Origin: Orthonyx spaldingii
Taxonomy: Eukaryota > Chordata > Aves > Passeriformes > Orthonychidae
Length of the DNA: 64,000 bases
NCBI GenBank assembly: GCA_013397795.1
Contig: VZTJ01002466.1
Span: forward strand, 303,696-367,695
Reading direction: 5' to 3'
Below, piece after piece: positions 37,291 to 48,103 of the stretch; position 1 is the first letter of the stretch; each line of letters starts with the position of its first letter. The notes under the pieces are model-generated. The model did not search any database. It was not told where the DNA came from and was given only the letters and a program-made list of their open reading frames with translations. The translations under genes and the position numbers were made by a program.

Positions 37291-38491
37291 GTGCTGAGAC
37301 TCAGCATCTCCCATACTACTCAGCTGTATAACATTGAAATATTACAAAAGTGACCTTTTGAAGATTTGTATTTATCCAGTGTGATTTGTAAGGGAAAAGT
37401 CCTGTTTAGAATCCAGTTTACGCAACTATTGTGGGCATATATTTCTTTAGACTCCACTCATCTTTTTAAAGATATTTTTATTGAGGATACATAATTATAT
37501 AAGCATATGAAGAGTTATTTTATGAAGGAATATTTCAGCCACATATTTACAGCAGATTGTGACTACAGAACTAATCAAATAAGATGAGACACCTTACAAG
37601 GAGGGTAGAATAAAGTACCATATCAATTCATAGAACTCTAGCTAGATAAGAATGCAGTTAAGAATTTTGTCTAATTTAATTGCAAAAAGATAGCAATGAA
37701 CACCTACTGAACAGCATGTCAACCATTTGCTTTTGGTTATGAAGGAATAGGAAATCTAAGTCTCCCATATCAAGGAGCAGCATTATCATGTGGAAGTTGT
37801 AGAGGTCAGGAAAAAGTATCTTTTTCCTGAAGGATTGCCAACAGTTAAGTTTAGTTTTGTCTTTTATATTTTCTAGAGGTTTTCCAAGGCAAGATGAATT
37901 TCATGAGAAAAAACTGACTCTGAATCTCATTTTCAACTTAGTTTCAGAACCAAAGATGTGGTCAAAGGTTTTCAGCATGATCAACTTGAAAGACCAATTG
38001 AGCACAACCTTTTTGGTCAATGAGGTTCAAACTTAAAAAGTACTTACAAACTTTTTTCCCCAGACTGTCTAAAACCTGATTCTATTTACACTTCACTCCT
38101 GAATTCTGTTTCTCCCTGATGACTTCCTCAAAACTCCACAGTCAAATTCATTAGACTCAAAACTACAGCCATGAATCTTTGGTCTGAACTAAATACCCTT
38201 GTACTTCAAATCAGAGAAAAGAGCATTGCAGTCTCCTCTTATCCCAGACTGAAAACTAACTGTGGAGCACTGCTCAAATGTCTCAGAATCACAGATAAGA
38301 AAACAAGAAAGGAGCAATATTAAGCTGAATTTTGCCTTCACGACAACTTCATACATATCTGTGTCATTTCTAAAAAATATTCACCTAACCTACTCCATAC
38401 AAATTTTCACCAGCTAAAGCTTTTTAGTCATTGCAAACTTTATTATAGTTTTTCCCAATATTTCAGTTGTTTGGTTTTTTTTTTCCCATGA
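37291..38491. other. Unique AT-rich DNA, no gene seen
   Basis: No frame or repeat recognised. A T-rich run at 38472-38484 borders the old CR1. Confidence 0.5.
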
Positions 38492-38915
38492 GTGTCTAGC
38501 TTGAATCTTCCTTTCTGCAATTTAAGGCCACTATTTCCTGGCCTGCTCAGCAGGGACAGGAGAGTAGTTTATTCATCTTTGGCAGAAGGCAGCACATATT
38601 TGAAGACTGTTACTGTGTTTCCCCTATATTTCCTTTCTTGTAGGCTTAATAACCCCAGTGTGTTCTCTCCTTCTCCAAAAGTCATAAGTTTCAGATGTTT
38701 CATCGATCTTTTTGCTGTCCAAATGGTCCACTTCATTCTTGAATTGTGGTGCACAAAATGAACACACTACATCACCTGAGGCATCACCCATACTGGAAAC
38801 AGTAATTACTGTGTGTGTCTTGCAGTCTGTATGGCTGTTTATACATCCCAGTATGATGCTTTTTCACAACAGCATGACATAGTTGACTGTAATGTGCTTG
38901 TCCTCCACAGAGATT
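38492..38915 (-). mobile_element. Ancient CR1 LINE fragment
   Basis: The plus strand follows the reversed 3' region of the old amniote CR1 families. Matching blocks include 'ctttctgcaatttaaggcc', 'tatttgaagactgttac', 'gtgtttcccctatatttcc', 'gcttaataaccccagtgtg', 'ttcttgaattgtggtgcac', 'tgtttatacatcccagtatg' and 'gcatgacatagttgactg'. Those blocks are typical of CR1 copies shared by turtles, crocodilians and birds. They are more diverged than the other CR1 pieces here. The C-terminal ORF2 coding is destroyed by stops and indels; the 89-codon frame 38492-38761 is on the opposite strand and is not CR1 protein. The 3' terminal repeats are not preserved. Confidence 0.82.
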
Positions 38916-39812
38916 TATTATTTGATAAATTGCTCAGTAACATGTGCATACATACATATATTTGGGACTGAAGTTTCCAGAGGGTCTTTTAATTTTTCAG
39001 TGGAAAACATATAGTGTATGGCTTATTGACTTATCAAAAACAAATTAAAGTTTTATTAACAACACATTACTATTGTAATTATACAGGAGATTTGTTGATA
39101 GTCTGGTGTATTTTCCTCTAGTTAATTACACACATTTTATTTTGTGAATATATTTTGGCTCTTCTTGTAGAAGTAAAACAATTTATGCAGCCTGAACATG
39201 GTATATATGCACACATAATGGAAAACAAAATCAAGAACTCTTTTAAATTCAAGTCATATAATTTTCTGAAAAATATTACCTTCCTTTTTCCCCCAACTTC
39301 TCCTAGCTGACACTCGACTCCCATGCAGTTTATCTAGAACAGAGAAGCAGTGTAAGAACCACACTTTTCCACACAGCAGAAGAAACAAGCACTTTCAGGA
39401 CCCTGTGCAGCTTAGGCTCCACCTGCATCTTCACTCTTACTTTGTATAAACCTTTCTCTTGTGGACCTAAGTGAAAAGGTCCTGTCCTCAGCTGAAACTT
39501 TCAAGATAACCAAGGGTTTCCTAGTGCAGCTGCTTAAACCTCATTTTACTGAAGAAGTGGATGTTAAGTGGTGTAATCAACTTTATACCTCACAGGGATC
39601 TCTGGGGCTTAGAGCACTGTCTCTCTCAGATGCAAAAAATTCTCCTGGTCAGTAGGTATTTAAACATATATGCTGAAGAATATACTTATTCTTCTAGAAA
39701 CACAGGAAGATTTGCTGGAAATCTTCAGCAGATATTATTTCTCTTCCATACTGTGCAGATGATCAGATTGAGGGGAAGTATGAATTTAATGGAAACTTTT
39801 GCTTTTGTCCAG
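38916..39812. other. Unique DNA, no gene seen
   Basis: Two overlapping plus-strand frames (39461-39655 and 39561-39971) match no known protein. No repeat recognised. Confidence 0.45.
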
Positions 39813-39869
39813 GATGGAGAGCAGTTCATTAATGTGGACTTCAAGTTTCTGTGTTTGATTGGAGCACAG
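39813..39869 (+). other. 57-base exon-like segment
   Basis: A T-rich acceptor (ttttgcttttgtccag, ending at 39812) and a strong donor (cacag|gtaagaaag, junction 39869/39870) bracket exactly 57 bases. In phase 0 they encode 19 residues, DGEQFINVDFKFLCLIGAQ, without a stop. The peptide is not one I recognise. The donor is close to the ideal consensus. It is a candidate microexon or non-coding RNA exon, with chance as the main alternative. Confidence 0.25.
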
Positions 39870-42800
39870 GTAAGAAAGATACCCAAGACTAAAGTATATA
39901 GAAGAAAGATACTGGCTTCCATACTGAGTTTGTTCTCTCTATTTCCAAGCAGAAAGCAGGTAGGTTCTTAATTTATATCATGCTTATCAATTTATGTCTT
40001 TCTTTAGATTCTACAGGTATAAATCCATCTTTGTGTTAGGCCTCTCACTTTCCCAGCTGCAAAAGGTCACACAGAGCAGAGAAAAGGTAGTGAGTTTGCC
40101 TGCCAAAGCTTTTACTTCTGGAAAGAAAAGCTCTGTTCTGCAGAGATCACTGAAGCAATGCAGTACTTCAGCCCTGACTATTAACAAGCTGAAGGGTACA
40201 GCGGGTTTTTTTTTCTCATTTTCTCTTGGCAACACTCTATGCTTTGCCAAAAATGTGTAGGTGATCAGTGTTTCACTGCTTTTTGTAGAAAAAGAAGCCA
40301 GTAAGATATATAAATTTTTTTAGAAAAATGTAGTTATTAAAAAAATTTTATTTTCCCATTCAAATAATCATGGGGTGGTGACATAAGGATAATTATATAG
40401 TGGTGTTCACACAAGTTCTCAGAAGTAGTTACTGCTACATGGACAGGTCTTCTCATCATCTTCTGCTCAGCCATTATTAAACTCATAACTAAAGATGTGG
40501 CTGAAGATGACTACTATAGTCTTTAAAGACTTTCTTTTAAAAACTGGGCTTCCCCCTGAGTTTTGGGGGATAAAGATGAGTTGTGAGCTCATTTAGAAAC
40601 AGTCTGGGCAGCCTTATTTGACAGGGAGTTGGAGGACTCCTGTTCTAGAAAGAAAGCAATTTCCATCTCCAGGGAAAACAGAAAGCTTTTTTCAAGGTCT
40701 GCCTGGGAGAGGTGACTCAGTGATGCTAGTCCATGCATCAGTTCAACATCCCATTTATTTTTATTGGTATTGATGTGGTACTTAGGACAGTGTATCAAGA
40801 GCTCTATTCTACATTCAGTGCTGCAGAATTGTTAGCCTCAAGATGTCATCTACTTCTCATTTTTTGTTTTATTTCATTGCGACAATCAAGTGTACAATAA
40901 TAGAAGTTAAACAGATGTTCAGATAACCGCAAAATGTTTGCTACTATTGCATGCTGAAGGTGTAGTATAAATAATAAATCAGTTCAGAATCACAAGCAGT
41001 CAAGAATCAGAACATGTCCCAAGGAAACAATGATATTTAAGGCATATTTCAGAAAAATACTTGAGCACACATACTTTCTAAAATTCCGATTTAATCTATT
41101 AGTTCAAGGCAGTCTTCAGTGTGGTAAGAGCACTAGAAACAGTGACTTGCCATGTGCAGAGCCAACCATCAGGAGATGGGGAAGTAGAATTGCTTTATGA
41201 TGTGATGGATAAATCTGGCAGCTTCAGGGAGACTTGTGGAAGCTCTGTGTGAGGGTGCTGCCATCCTTGAGGCTGCCCCTGCAGGCCCAATGGAGAAGGA
41301 GAGAGTGTGGAGCAGTCAGTGCTGTGTGCCCTGGCTCCTGCTGCATCTGCATCCCCTCTGTGCCCATAGGAGAAGGAGGCAGCCACACTGTCCTCCTGCC
41401 AGAGCAACAGTATGAGTTCCAGTTACAATCTCAGCATCACTCTCAGCATATTTTTTCTTTTCACAATTAACATGTCTCCAAATTCCACCTTAATAAAATT
41501 AGTAAGTTAATTAATTTTCATCAAATCACTGGACACCTATCCCTGTTAGCATAAATAAAGATTAATCAGCCATGAAAAGATACTTTCAAACCACATGGCT
41601 TATAAATGCAATAAATTTTTAATGTGAGGATGAAAGAACTGTACATAATGCTGACAATTCACTCCCTGGACCTTCTTCACTCCCTGCTTTAGTAATGATC
41701 TAAAACTCACTTTAAATCTGTGGCTAGAAGTTTAGGCAGCTGATGTTCTTGAAGACTTTTATTACTATCTTTCTGAATAAAAGTCATTAATTTATTTTTC
41801 CCTCAAAACTAACAACTAGCATAGTTCTCTGAATCATCCTTCATCAAAATCCAATTTCACTCTGCTTTACAGAGGTCTGAATTTTTTCCATTGATTGGTT
41901 AATTAAATGAAAAATACTTCATTTCGTAGCTCAGTATGGAAAATATTAGTGGGAATGATGTGCAGAATTTTATCAGTCATAGTTATTTACTTTTGTGTCT
42001 TCTATTATTTCATGTTTGTGTCGAGATTTGCCATTTTGTTTTACTCTTCTTGTAAGATTTCAGAGAGCGAACTGTATATCAGGGTAATAAACCCACACCC
42101 CAGTGAGAATATTTAGTGTGATGGTAAGAAACTCTGAAAATATTTTAAACAGAAAAAGAATGGGAATCTTATTCAGTGATCTCAACAGTATTGCTTCCAT
42201 CACAGATGGGTAGCCTGTGGATGATTAGTACAATATAAATAACAGCAGAAGAAAATAGATCTTCTGCATTTGTAATATGAAACCCATTCTCATATGAAAC
42301 CCTTTTTTTCTTCAAAGCTCAGAGAGCTCCAAATCACCATTTTTAATCATGGTCATTGATGACATTTTTGTTTCCAAATTAAAGATATATTCTAGGTTAT
42401 TCTCGTACACAGTGATAGTCAAGTGTCTTTTATATAGGCACATTTTATTCATATAAATGCATGTGTTTGCTTGTAAGTTTATTTTATTAATTCATATGGC
42501 TAACAGCTTACTATCTGAGCAATTAGGAAGAACAAAATTAATTGCTCCCAAAGACAAAGTCCAGTCATTGTGACAGAACTGGTGCTAAGGCTTGCATTTC
42601 TGGCTTTTTATGTAGTGTGTGAACAGTTCCTCACTCTAAGATTTAATGCTGTTAGTATTCATCAAGGCATTGCAGGTGTAATTCAGCTCTTCTAACTTTA
42701 GCTGTGTAAGCAGTATACAGCTTATATATTATGTCTGAAATTTTCTTTTTAGTCAATACACAATGACAGGTATGTTCAAATGAATCTTTCCATTTTACTT

Positions 42801-45662
42801 ATTTATTTAATATGAATAGGGTTAAGCCTATGGATGCACTTTTTTGCACTGATTAGGCATAGATAAATTTGGTTCAGGTGAATCCTAACCTGTGTGTTTT
42901 TGTTGTCCCATTAGAAAGCCCACTGTGTCAGATCTGGCATTAAAATCTTGTCAGCCATTCCTTTCAACCCCAGTAATTAGAAACAATCAGCAAAAGATTT
43001 CAATAACATGATAAGTTCATCATAATGAGGAGATATAGACCACAAACTGGAGGCTGTTTTCCACTTAAGGAAAAAAACTATAAATTCAAAGAGGAAATGT
43101 CAGAAGCATTATTAGAAGAAATATGTCATACAAGACATGGGGTAAAATAGAAAGCGTCAGCTGCAATGGAATTTATCTTGCAATATCTGGATTAATTAAA
43201 AGTGATTTGAGATTGTGGAAGATAGATGGACTTCACTAACAATAGCAGTTATGATAGCTCTGGATGTGATTTCTGACTGCATAAGAATTGATTTAAAAAA
43301 AAAAAAAATGTTTAATTCTACTCCGGAAAATTGGTTTGCAAGTGATTTATATTACAGTATTAGATTCAGAGTTAATGAACCTGAAGAGGTATAACCTGGT
43401 TTTCAGAATTTCTTCCAACAGACATGGATAATTTGTCTTACGAAATATTCAAGCATTTAAATGACAAATGTTTGAAGGTAATTGTTAAATTGAAATTGTT
43501 TAACTTCATTTAGGACTGAAGGTTGGATCTCAGCCTTTTGAATAAATACAGAAGAGGATATGTATCTACTGCTACTCATTTGGTTACTTACTCCCATACT
43601 TTTTATCTGTCAAACTACCTACTCTACTGGGACAAGGCTGAAATTTATTGAATCCTTGTTTTATCTACATTATCTGCAATGACTTTGATTTCTATAAGGG
43701 AACACCTTCAAAAAGAAGGAAAACTTTGCAAACACAAAGCAGGGGGCAGCTCAAGCCTGTGATCTTTTAAATGTTATTTGGGCCTTATATGGCTTGTAGG
43801 CAATGTAGGCCTTATGTTGCTTCTTTCATTCTGCAGCTTCATTTTTGATAATTTATTATTTTTGTCTTCTGGAGAAAAATCCGTTCCTGTTATTTTTGTG
43901 TCACCTGGAGGACTGAGAATTTGTAAGCAGGGGAAGGATAGCCAGGGAAAATTCATGTGACTATAAAAAAAAAAGCCAAAACCATGACAAAATCTTTCCT
44001 AAATGACTTTACACAGGAGCTTTGGTTTGTGTTGAAAAAATAGCATTTCTGTTTGGTCTGCCAATGTGATGTGAATGGATTGCACCAGTGTATTTTCCAG
44101 TAGAAAGTTATGTTTTATCATAAAATGCACCAACCACACAGTTCCTTTGATGTCTCTCTGGTCTATCTCCTGAATATACTGTCATGGGCAGCATGCAATA
44201 CTATAAAACTGAACTCAACAGTGATCATTAATCAGTCTCTCCAAAAGACATCAGGATTCTAGGACAGAACAAACTTATCACAATCTATTATATCATATTA
44301 ATTTTAAGTACAAATATAAAGCTTATGTTTCCCTTTCTATTAATTTGATGTTTTTCAAAATTACCAGATTCTCTTAAAGAAACTTAATTGCTCATGAATA
44401 TTTTTAAAGGCAAACTTTTGAACTGCAAACTCATACTGTATTCTTCTGAACCTTTCAGTTTGAACAGACTGAAAAATAAGTCCAACCCCTCTTGATTTGA
44501 CATGAACTCGTTAATGTTGGTAGATACAAGCCTGATAAAGGTTCACAGCTCAAAGTTATGCTGAGTCATATTAATCACTGAAAATCTCACACTTGCATTA
44601 AAGCTATGAGCAGTAAGTTGGAATAAAGAAAAGGAGTTTATTATAGTCCAGCATACCAGTGGGCACTGTGTGTAGCTGCAGGGAGGAACAAGGTATATCA
44701 GACAAATGCACAGCATTAGAGGCACAACCTGTCAAGTACCCTCTGGGGCATAAAAAGAGGGAAACAGAGCAGTGGATGTACCCAAATGACAGGGAAATAC
44801 GTTCACCAAACACTATGTATGGCCTCCAAACCTTGGCACAAAATCAAGTCTGAAAAGCAATCCCCGTTTGTCATAGATCATTGCAAGAAACTTTCCACAA
44901 AGTTTCACTTGCAGAGTCACCATTCAGTACTACCAGAATATTTGCTGTTTTACTATTTGCCAAGTTTTCTCCAAGATAAGCTACTTTGCCTGTTGTCTGC
45001 TATGTTACTGGGTCAGATTTCCTACTTCTTACTGCAACACTCTTTGTACATCACTTATTTTCTGTATTGTGTGCTAAATGTTTTAATATTATGGTGATAT
45101 ATGCTAGGCAATAAGGTGACAGGGGGAGGAGGGCAGCACATCCTTCCTTTTCATATTTATTACTGGTGCTTCATCCAGAACATATTTAATGAGGCTTCAG
45201 ATAAAATGTGAGTCTCTTTCAAGCATAATTTGCAAGCAAAGAAATATAAAGAATTAAGTTACACAGTACTGGTTGTTAAAGCATGTATAATGGCTTGTGT
45301 TTTTAATAAACAAATAAATGTGTGCATAAATTATGTTCTTTACAGTATGATATTCTGATCATTCAAGCATAATAAGAGAAACTGCTCATGCACTCATTAT
45401 TCCAATGTGGAGGAAAAATCTGTATGCATTGACTGTATTTGCAGTACCATCCTTAACTTCCATTATCACAAAAAATATATATTGCTTGTATTATCACTTA
45501 CAGAAGTGTATGTACTGTAATATATTTTTAGTGGTTTATTTTAGAGGAAACCAGAAGGCAGGATACAAATTGAGGATTTTTCATCTTTAAATCAGAATTG
45601 TTTTAATATGTATACATTTAAGGTTGAGTGCACATGGCAATTAAGGGGCACTATCACATTTT
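39870..45662. other. Unique DNA, no gene seen
   Basis: 41220-41420 is G+C-rich but almost free of CpG, with mirror open frames on both strands; this looks like an old methylated repeat or a decayed element that I cannot name. The rest is AT-rich with an A13 run at 43295-43307. Short frames such as 44786-45097 (103 codons) are unrecognised. Confidence 0.45.
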
Positions 45663-45673
45663 GGGGGGGGGGG
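45663..45673. repeat. G11 homopolymer
   Basis: Eleven consecutive G in otherwise AT-rich DNA, about 85 bases before the CR1 at 45758. Runs of this type are error-prone in sequencing. Confidence 0.85.
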
Positions 45674-45757
45674 ATTCTTTTTATGGTTGCCCAGTATATC
45701 CAGGGTTTACACAATCATCATCTATGCACTAGGTCACTGGATGCATTTGAAAATATT

Positions 45758-46232
45758 TCACAGGATCAGAGAATATGCTGCATTGGAAGCCTCTCACAAG
45801 GATCATCAAGTTCAACTCCTGGCCCCGCACAGGACCATCCCCAAGAATAACAGCTTGTGCCTGAGAGCATTGTCCAAACACTTCTTTAACTCTCTCAGGC
45901 TGGTGCTGTGACCATTTCCCTGAGGAGCCTGTTCCAGTGCCCAACCACCCTCTGGGTGAAGAACCTTTTTCTAATATCCAACCTAAACCTCCCCTGACAT
46001 AACTTTAGGCCATTCGCTCAGGCCCTGTCACTGGTCACAAGAGAGAAGAGATCAGTGCCTGCCCCTCCGCTCCCCCTCACAAGGAAGTTGTAACTGCAAT
46101 GAGGTCTCCCCTCAGTCTTCTTTTTTCCAGGCTGAGCAGACCAAGTGACCTCAGCTGCTTCCCATACAGCTTCCCCTCAAGGCTTTTACTATCCTTATTG
46201 CCTTCCTTTGGACACTCTTTAGTAGTTTACAC
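45758..46232 (-). mobile_element. CR1 LINE fragment, 3' end
   Basis: The plus strand carries the reversed CR1 3' end: 'tcacaggatcagagaatatg', 'gttcaactcctggccccgc', 'gcctgagagcattgtccaaa', 'gagcctgttccagtgcccaa', 'tctgggtgaagaacctttt', 'atccaacctaaacctcccc', 'tgtcactggtcacaagagag', 'aatgaggtctcccctcag', 'aggctgagcagaccaagtg', 'cctttggacactctttag'. It is less diverged than the other CR1 copies here, suggesting a younger insertion. The element is 5'-truncated at about 46232. The ORF2 tail it encodes is interrupted. Short plus-strand frames over it are shadows. Closely related in 3' end type to the copy at 58709. Confidence 0.95.
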
Positions 46233-47778
46233 ATGTAAAATATATTCATCATTTATTTTGAAAATTTTCTGTAGTAGACTTTGTCTGGTCATTCTTTTTT
46301 AAGAGCTCAGTTGGTTTTCCAATAGCTGTAGTATAGTCTTACCATGGCCAGAGAGTCATTAGACAAAAGGCTGCAATGTGTCGACAACATAAATTGCAAA
46401 TATTCAGTATTTATAATGAAAGAGTTTGGGATTAATTAACATGTAGTGAAGCAACAATACTAATTCTTCTCTTGATTTTCTAAAATGTTGATCTGACTAG
46501 TCAACAATTACCTGGTCAAATACTTTAAAAAATATCAGCCAAGTGTTATTAATCAGAGCTTTCAGTGAAGTGCATTGTATTATAACACCATGAAGCTGTC
46601 ACCATACCCCAGTGAGTAACACTAAGCACTGTTCAGACATGACTTGCTCCAGTGGAATTCTTCAGTTTCCAGCAGTAAAGAAAATGAAGCCCATGTGCAT
46701 AGTTTGAACCAGCTGGCAGCTCTTTAAATTAGATAGGCATGAGCGGTGTATAAGATTGGACACTCCTCCAGATGCTGCCACAATTAAAAACAAAATAGTT
46801 TTCCTTATATTGGACACCCACATAATTTCTGGCTGTCAAGAGATTGGCATATTTTGACAGTTTAACTAAAATAGATGCTTTCAGGGGAAAGTATAAAAGC
46901 TGTAAATTTTCTTGACAAGGAACATTTTTTTTCCCTAAACATGTGTTGGATTTAAAAAAAAAAGTTAAAAAAACTCCAACAAACAAACCCACAAGCACTA
47001 AGAGAAAGAAAAACTAACGAAACCTGGGTTCTAGATGTGTTGTGAGAACTTTAATAGAAATTATTAAACTTACTCAGAAACGATCAGTGATGAGAAGTTC
47101 TTTTCCCTAGATACACAGACATATGAAGGCATTAAAATACCCGCCATCTGCTTTAGTTTGTGCTTTGTTTAGTATGCAGAGCAGTGACAGGGAAAACTCA
47201 TAAGACTCACAGATTTTATTTCCTTTTTCATTATGGGTACAATTTGTCTGACTAAAACTAGTTGCCCAAAATTAGGTGAGACACCATGTCCAGACGAGCT
47301 GCCTGCTTTTCATCAGCTCCTCAAGGGTAAGCATCTTTCTCCCCTGCTTACACAGAAAGAAGCACTCAAAGATGTCAGATGGAGAAATTACATTCCTGCA
47401 AATCATTTCAGGTCATTGCACCAGGGAGAAAGAAGAGTATTGCCAGAGCAGATATGCAGCATCATTCTTCAATCTCCTGCTTGTATAGCTCTACACATGC
47501 AGGCTAACCCCTTCATTACAGCTCTCATTATGTGCTTCTTCAGAAAGACCTTCAAGGCTCATACTCATTTATCACCAAGACTTCTGCAAAACACAAGACA
47601 GCAGGACTACCCTGCACAGAAACAGGAGGCCCTGTGTGAGACATGAAGCCCTCTTTACCACTTCTCCCAGGAAACTAGATTTGATCCCAAACTAAATCCA
47701 GAAGAGACAGTTCTTAAGAAGTCATACAGCAGATGTTGCCATCCATCAGGATGACACCAACCAGGCTGACTGCTGTTC
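46233..47778. other. Unique DNA, no gene seen
   Basis: A 137-codon plus-strand frame (47233-47646) ends before the CR1 and is not CR1 protein; I do not recognise it. A-rich runs occur at 46950-46990. Confidence 0.45.
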
Positions 47779-48103
47779 ATATCTGAAAGGAGGCTCTCAA
47801 GAGGGTAGAGCCAGGCTCTTTTTGGTACTACTGAGCAATAGGACAAGAGGCAATGGGCAGAAAGAATGCACAGGATGTTCCACCTGAATATGAGGAAGAA
47901 TTTCTTTCCTAAGCAGGTGACTGAGCACTGGAACAGATTGCCTAGAGAGGATGTGGAGTCTCCCTCACTGGAGATATTCAGGATCTATCTGGATGCAATT
48001 CTGTTCAATGTGTCCTAGAAAGACTCTGCTTGCACAGGAAGGTGGGACCAGATGACCCCACCTGTGGCCCCTTCCAACCTTGACTATTCTGTCATTCTGT
48101 GAT
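47779..48103 (+). mobile_element. CR1 LINE fragment, 3' end (other subfamily)
   Basis: Sense-strand CR1 3' end with 'tatctgaaaggaggctctca', 'gagggtagagccaggctct', 'aggacaagaggcaatgggc', 'ttccacctgaatatgagga', 'gcactggaacagattgcc', 'tggagatattcaggatct', 'ggccccttccaaccttga', and the terminal repeats 'attctgtcattctgtgat' at 48086-48103. The well-preserved terminal repeats and the 'gcacaggatgttccacctg' block separate it from the copies at 24902 and 60322, so more than one CR1 lineage inserted in this window. It is 5'-truncated at about 47779. Confidence 0.95.

Noticed and set aside
47233..47646. 137-codon frame before a CR1 copy
   Set aside because: It is not CR1 protein, matches no family I recognise, and ends before the element starts.
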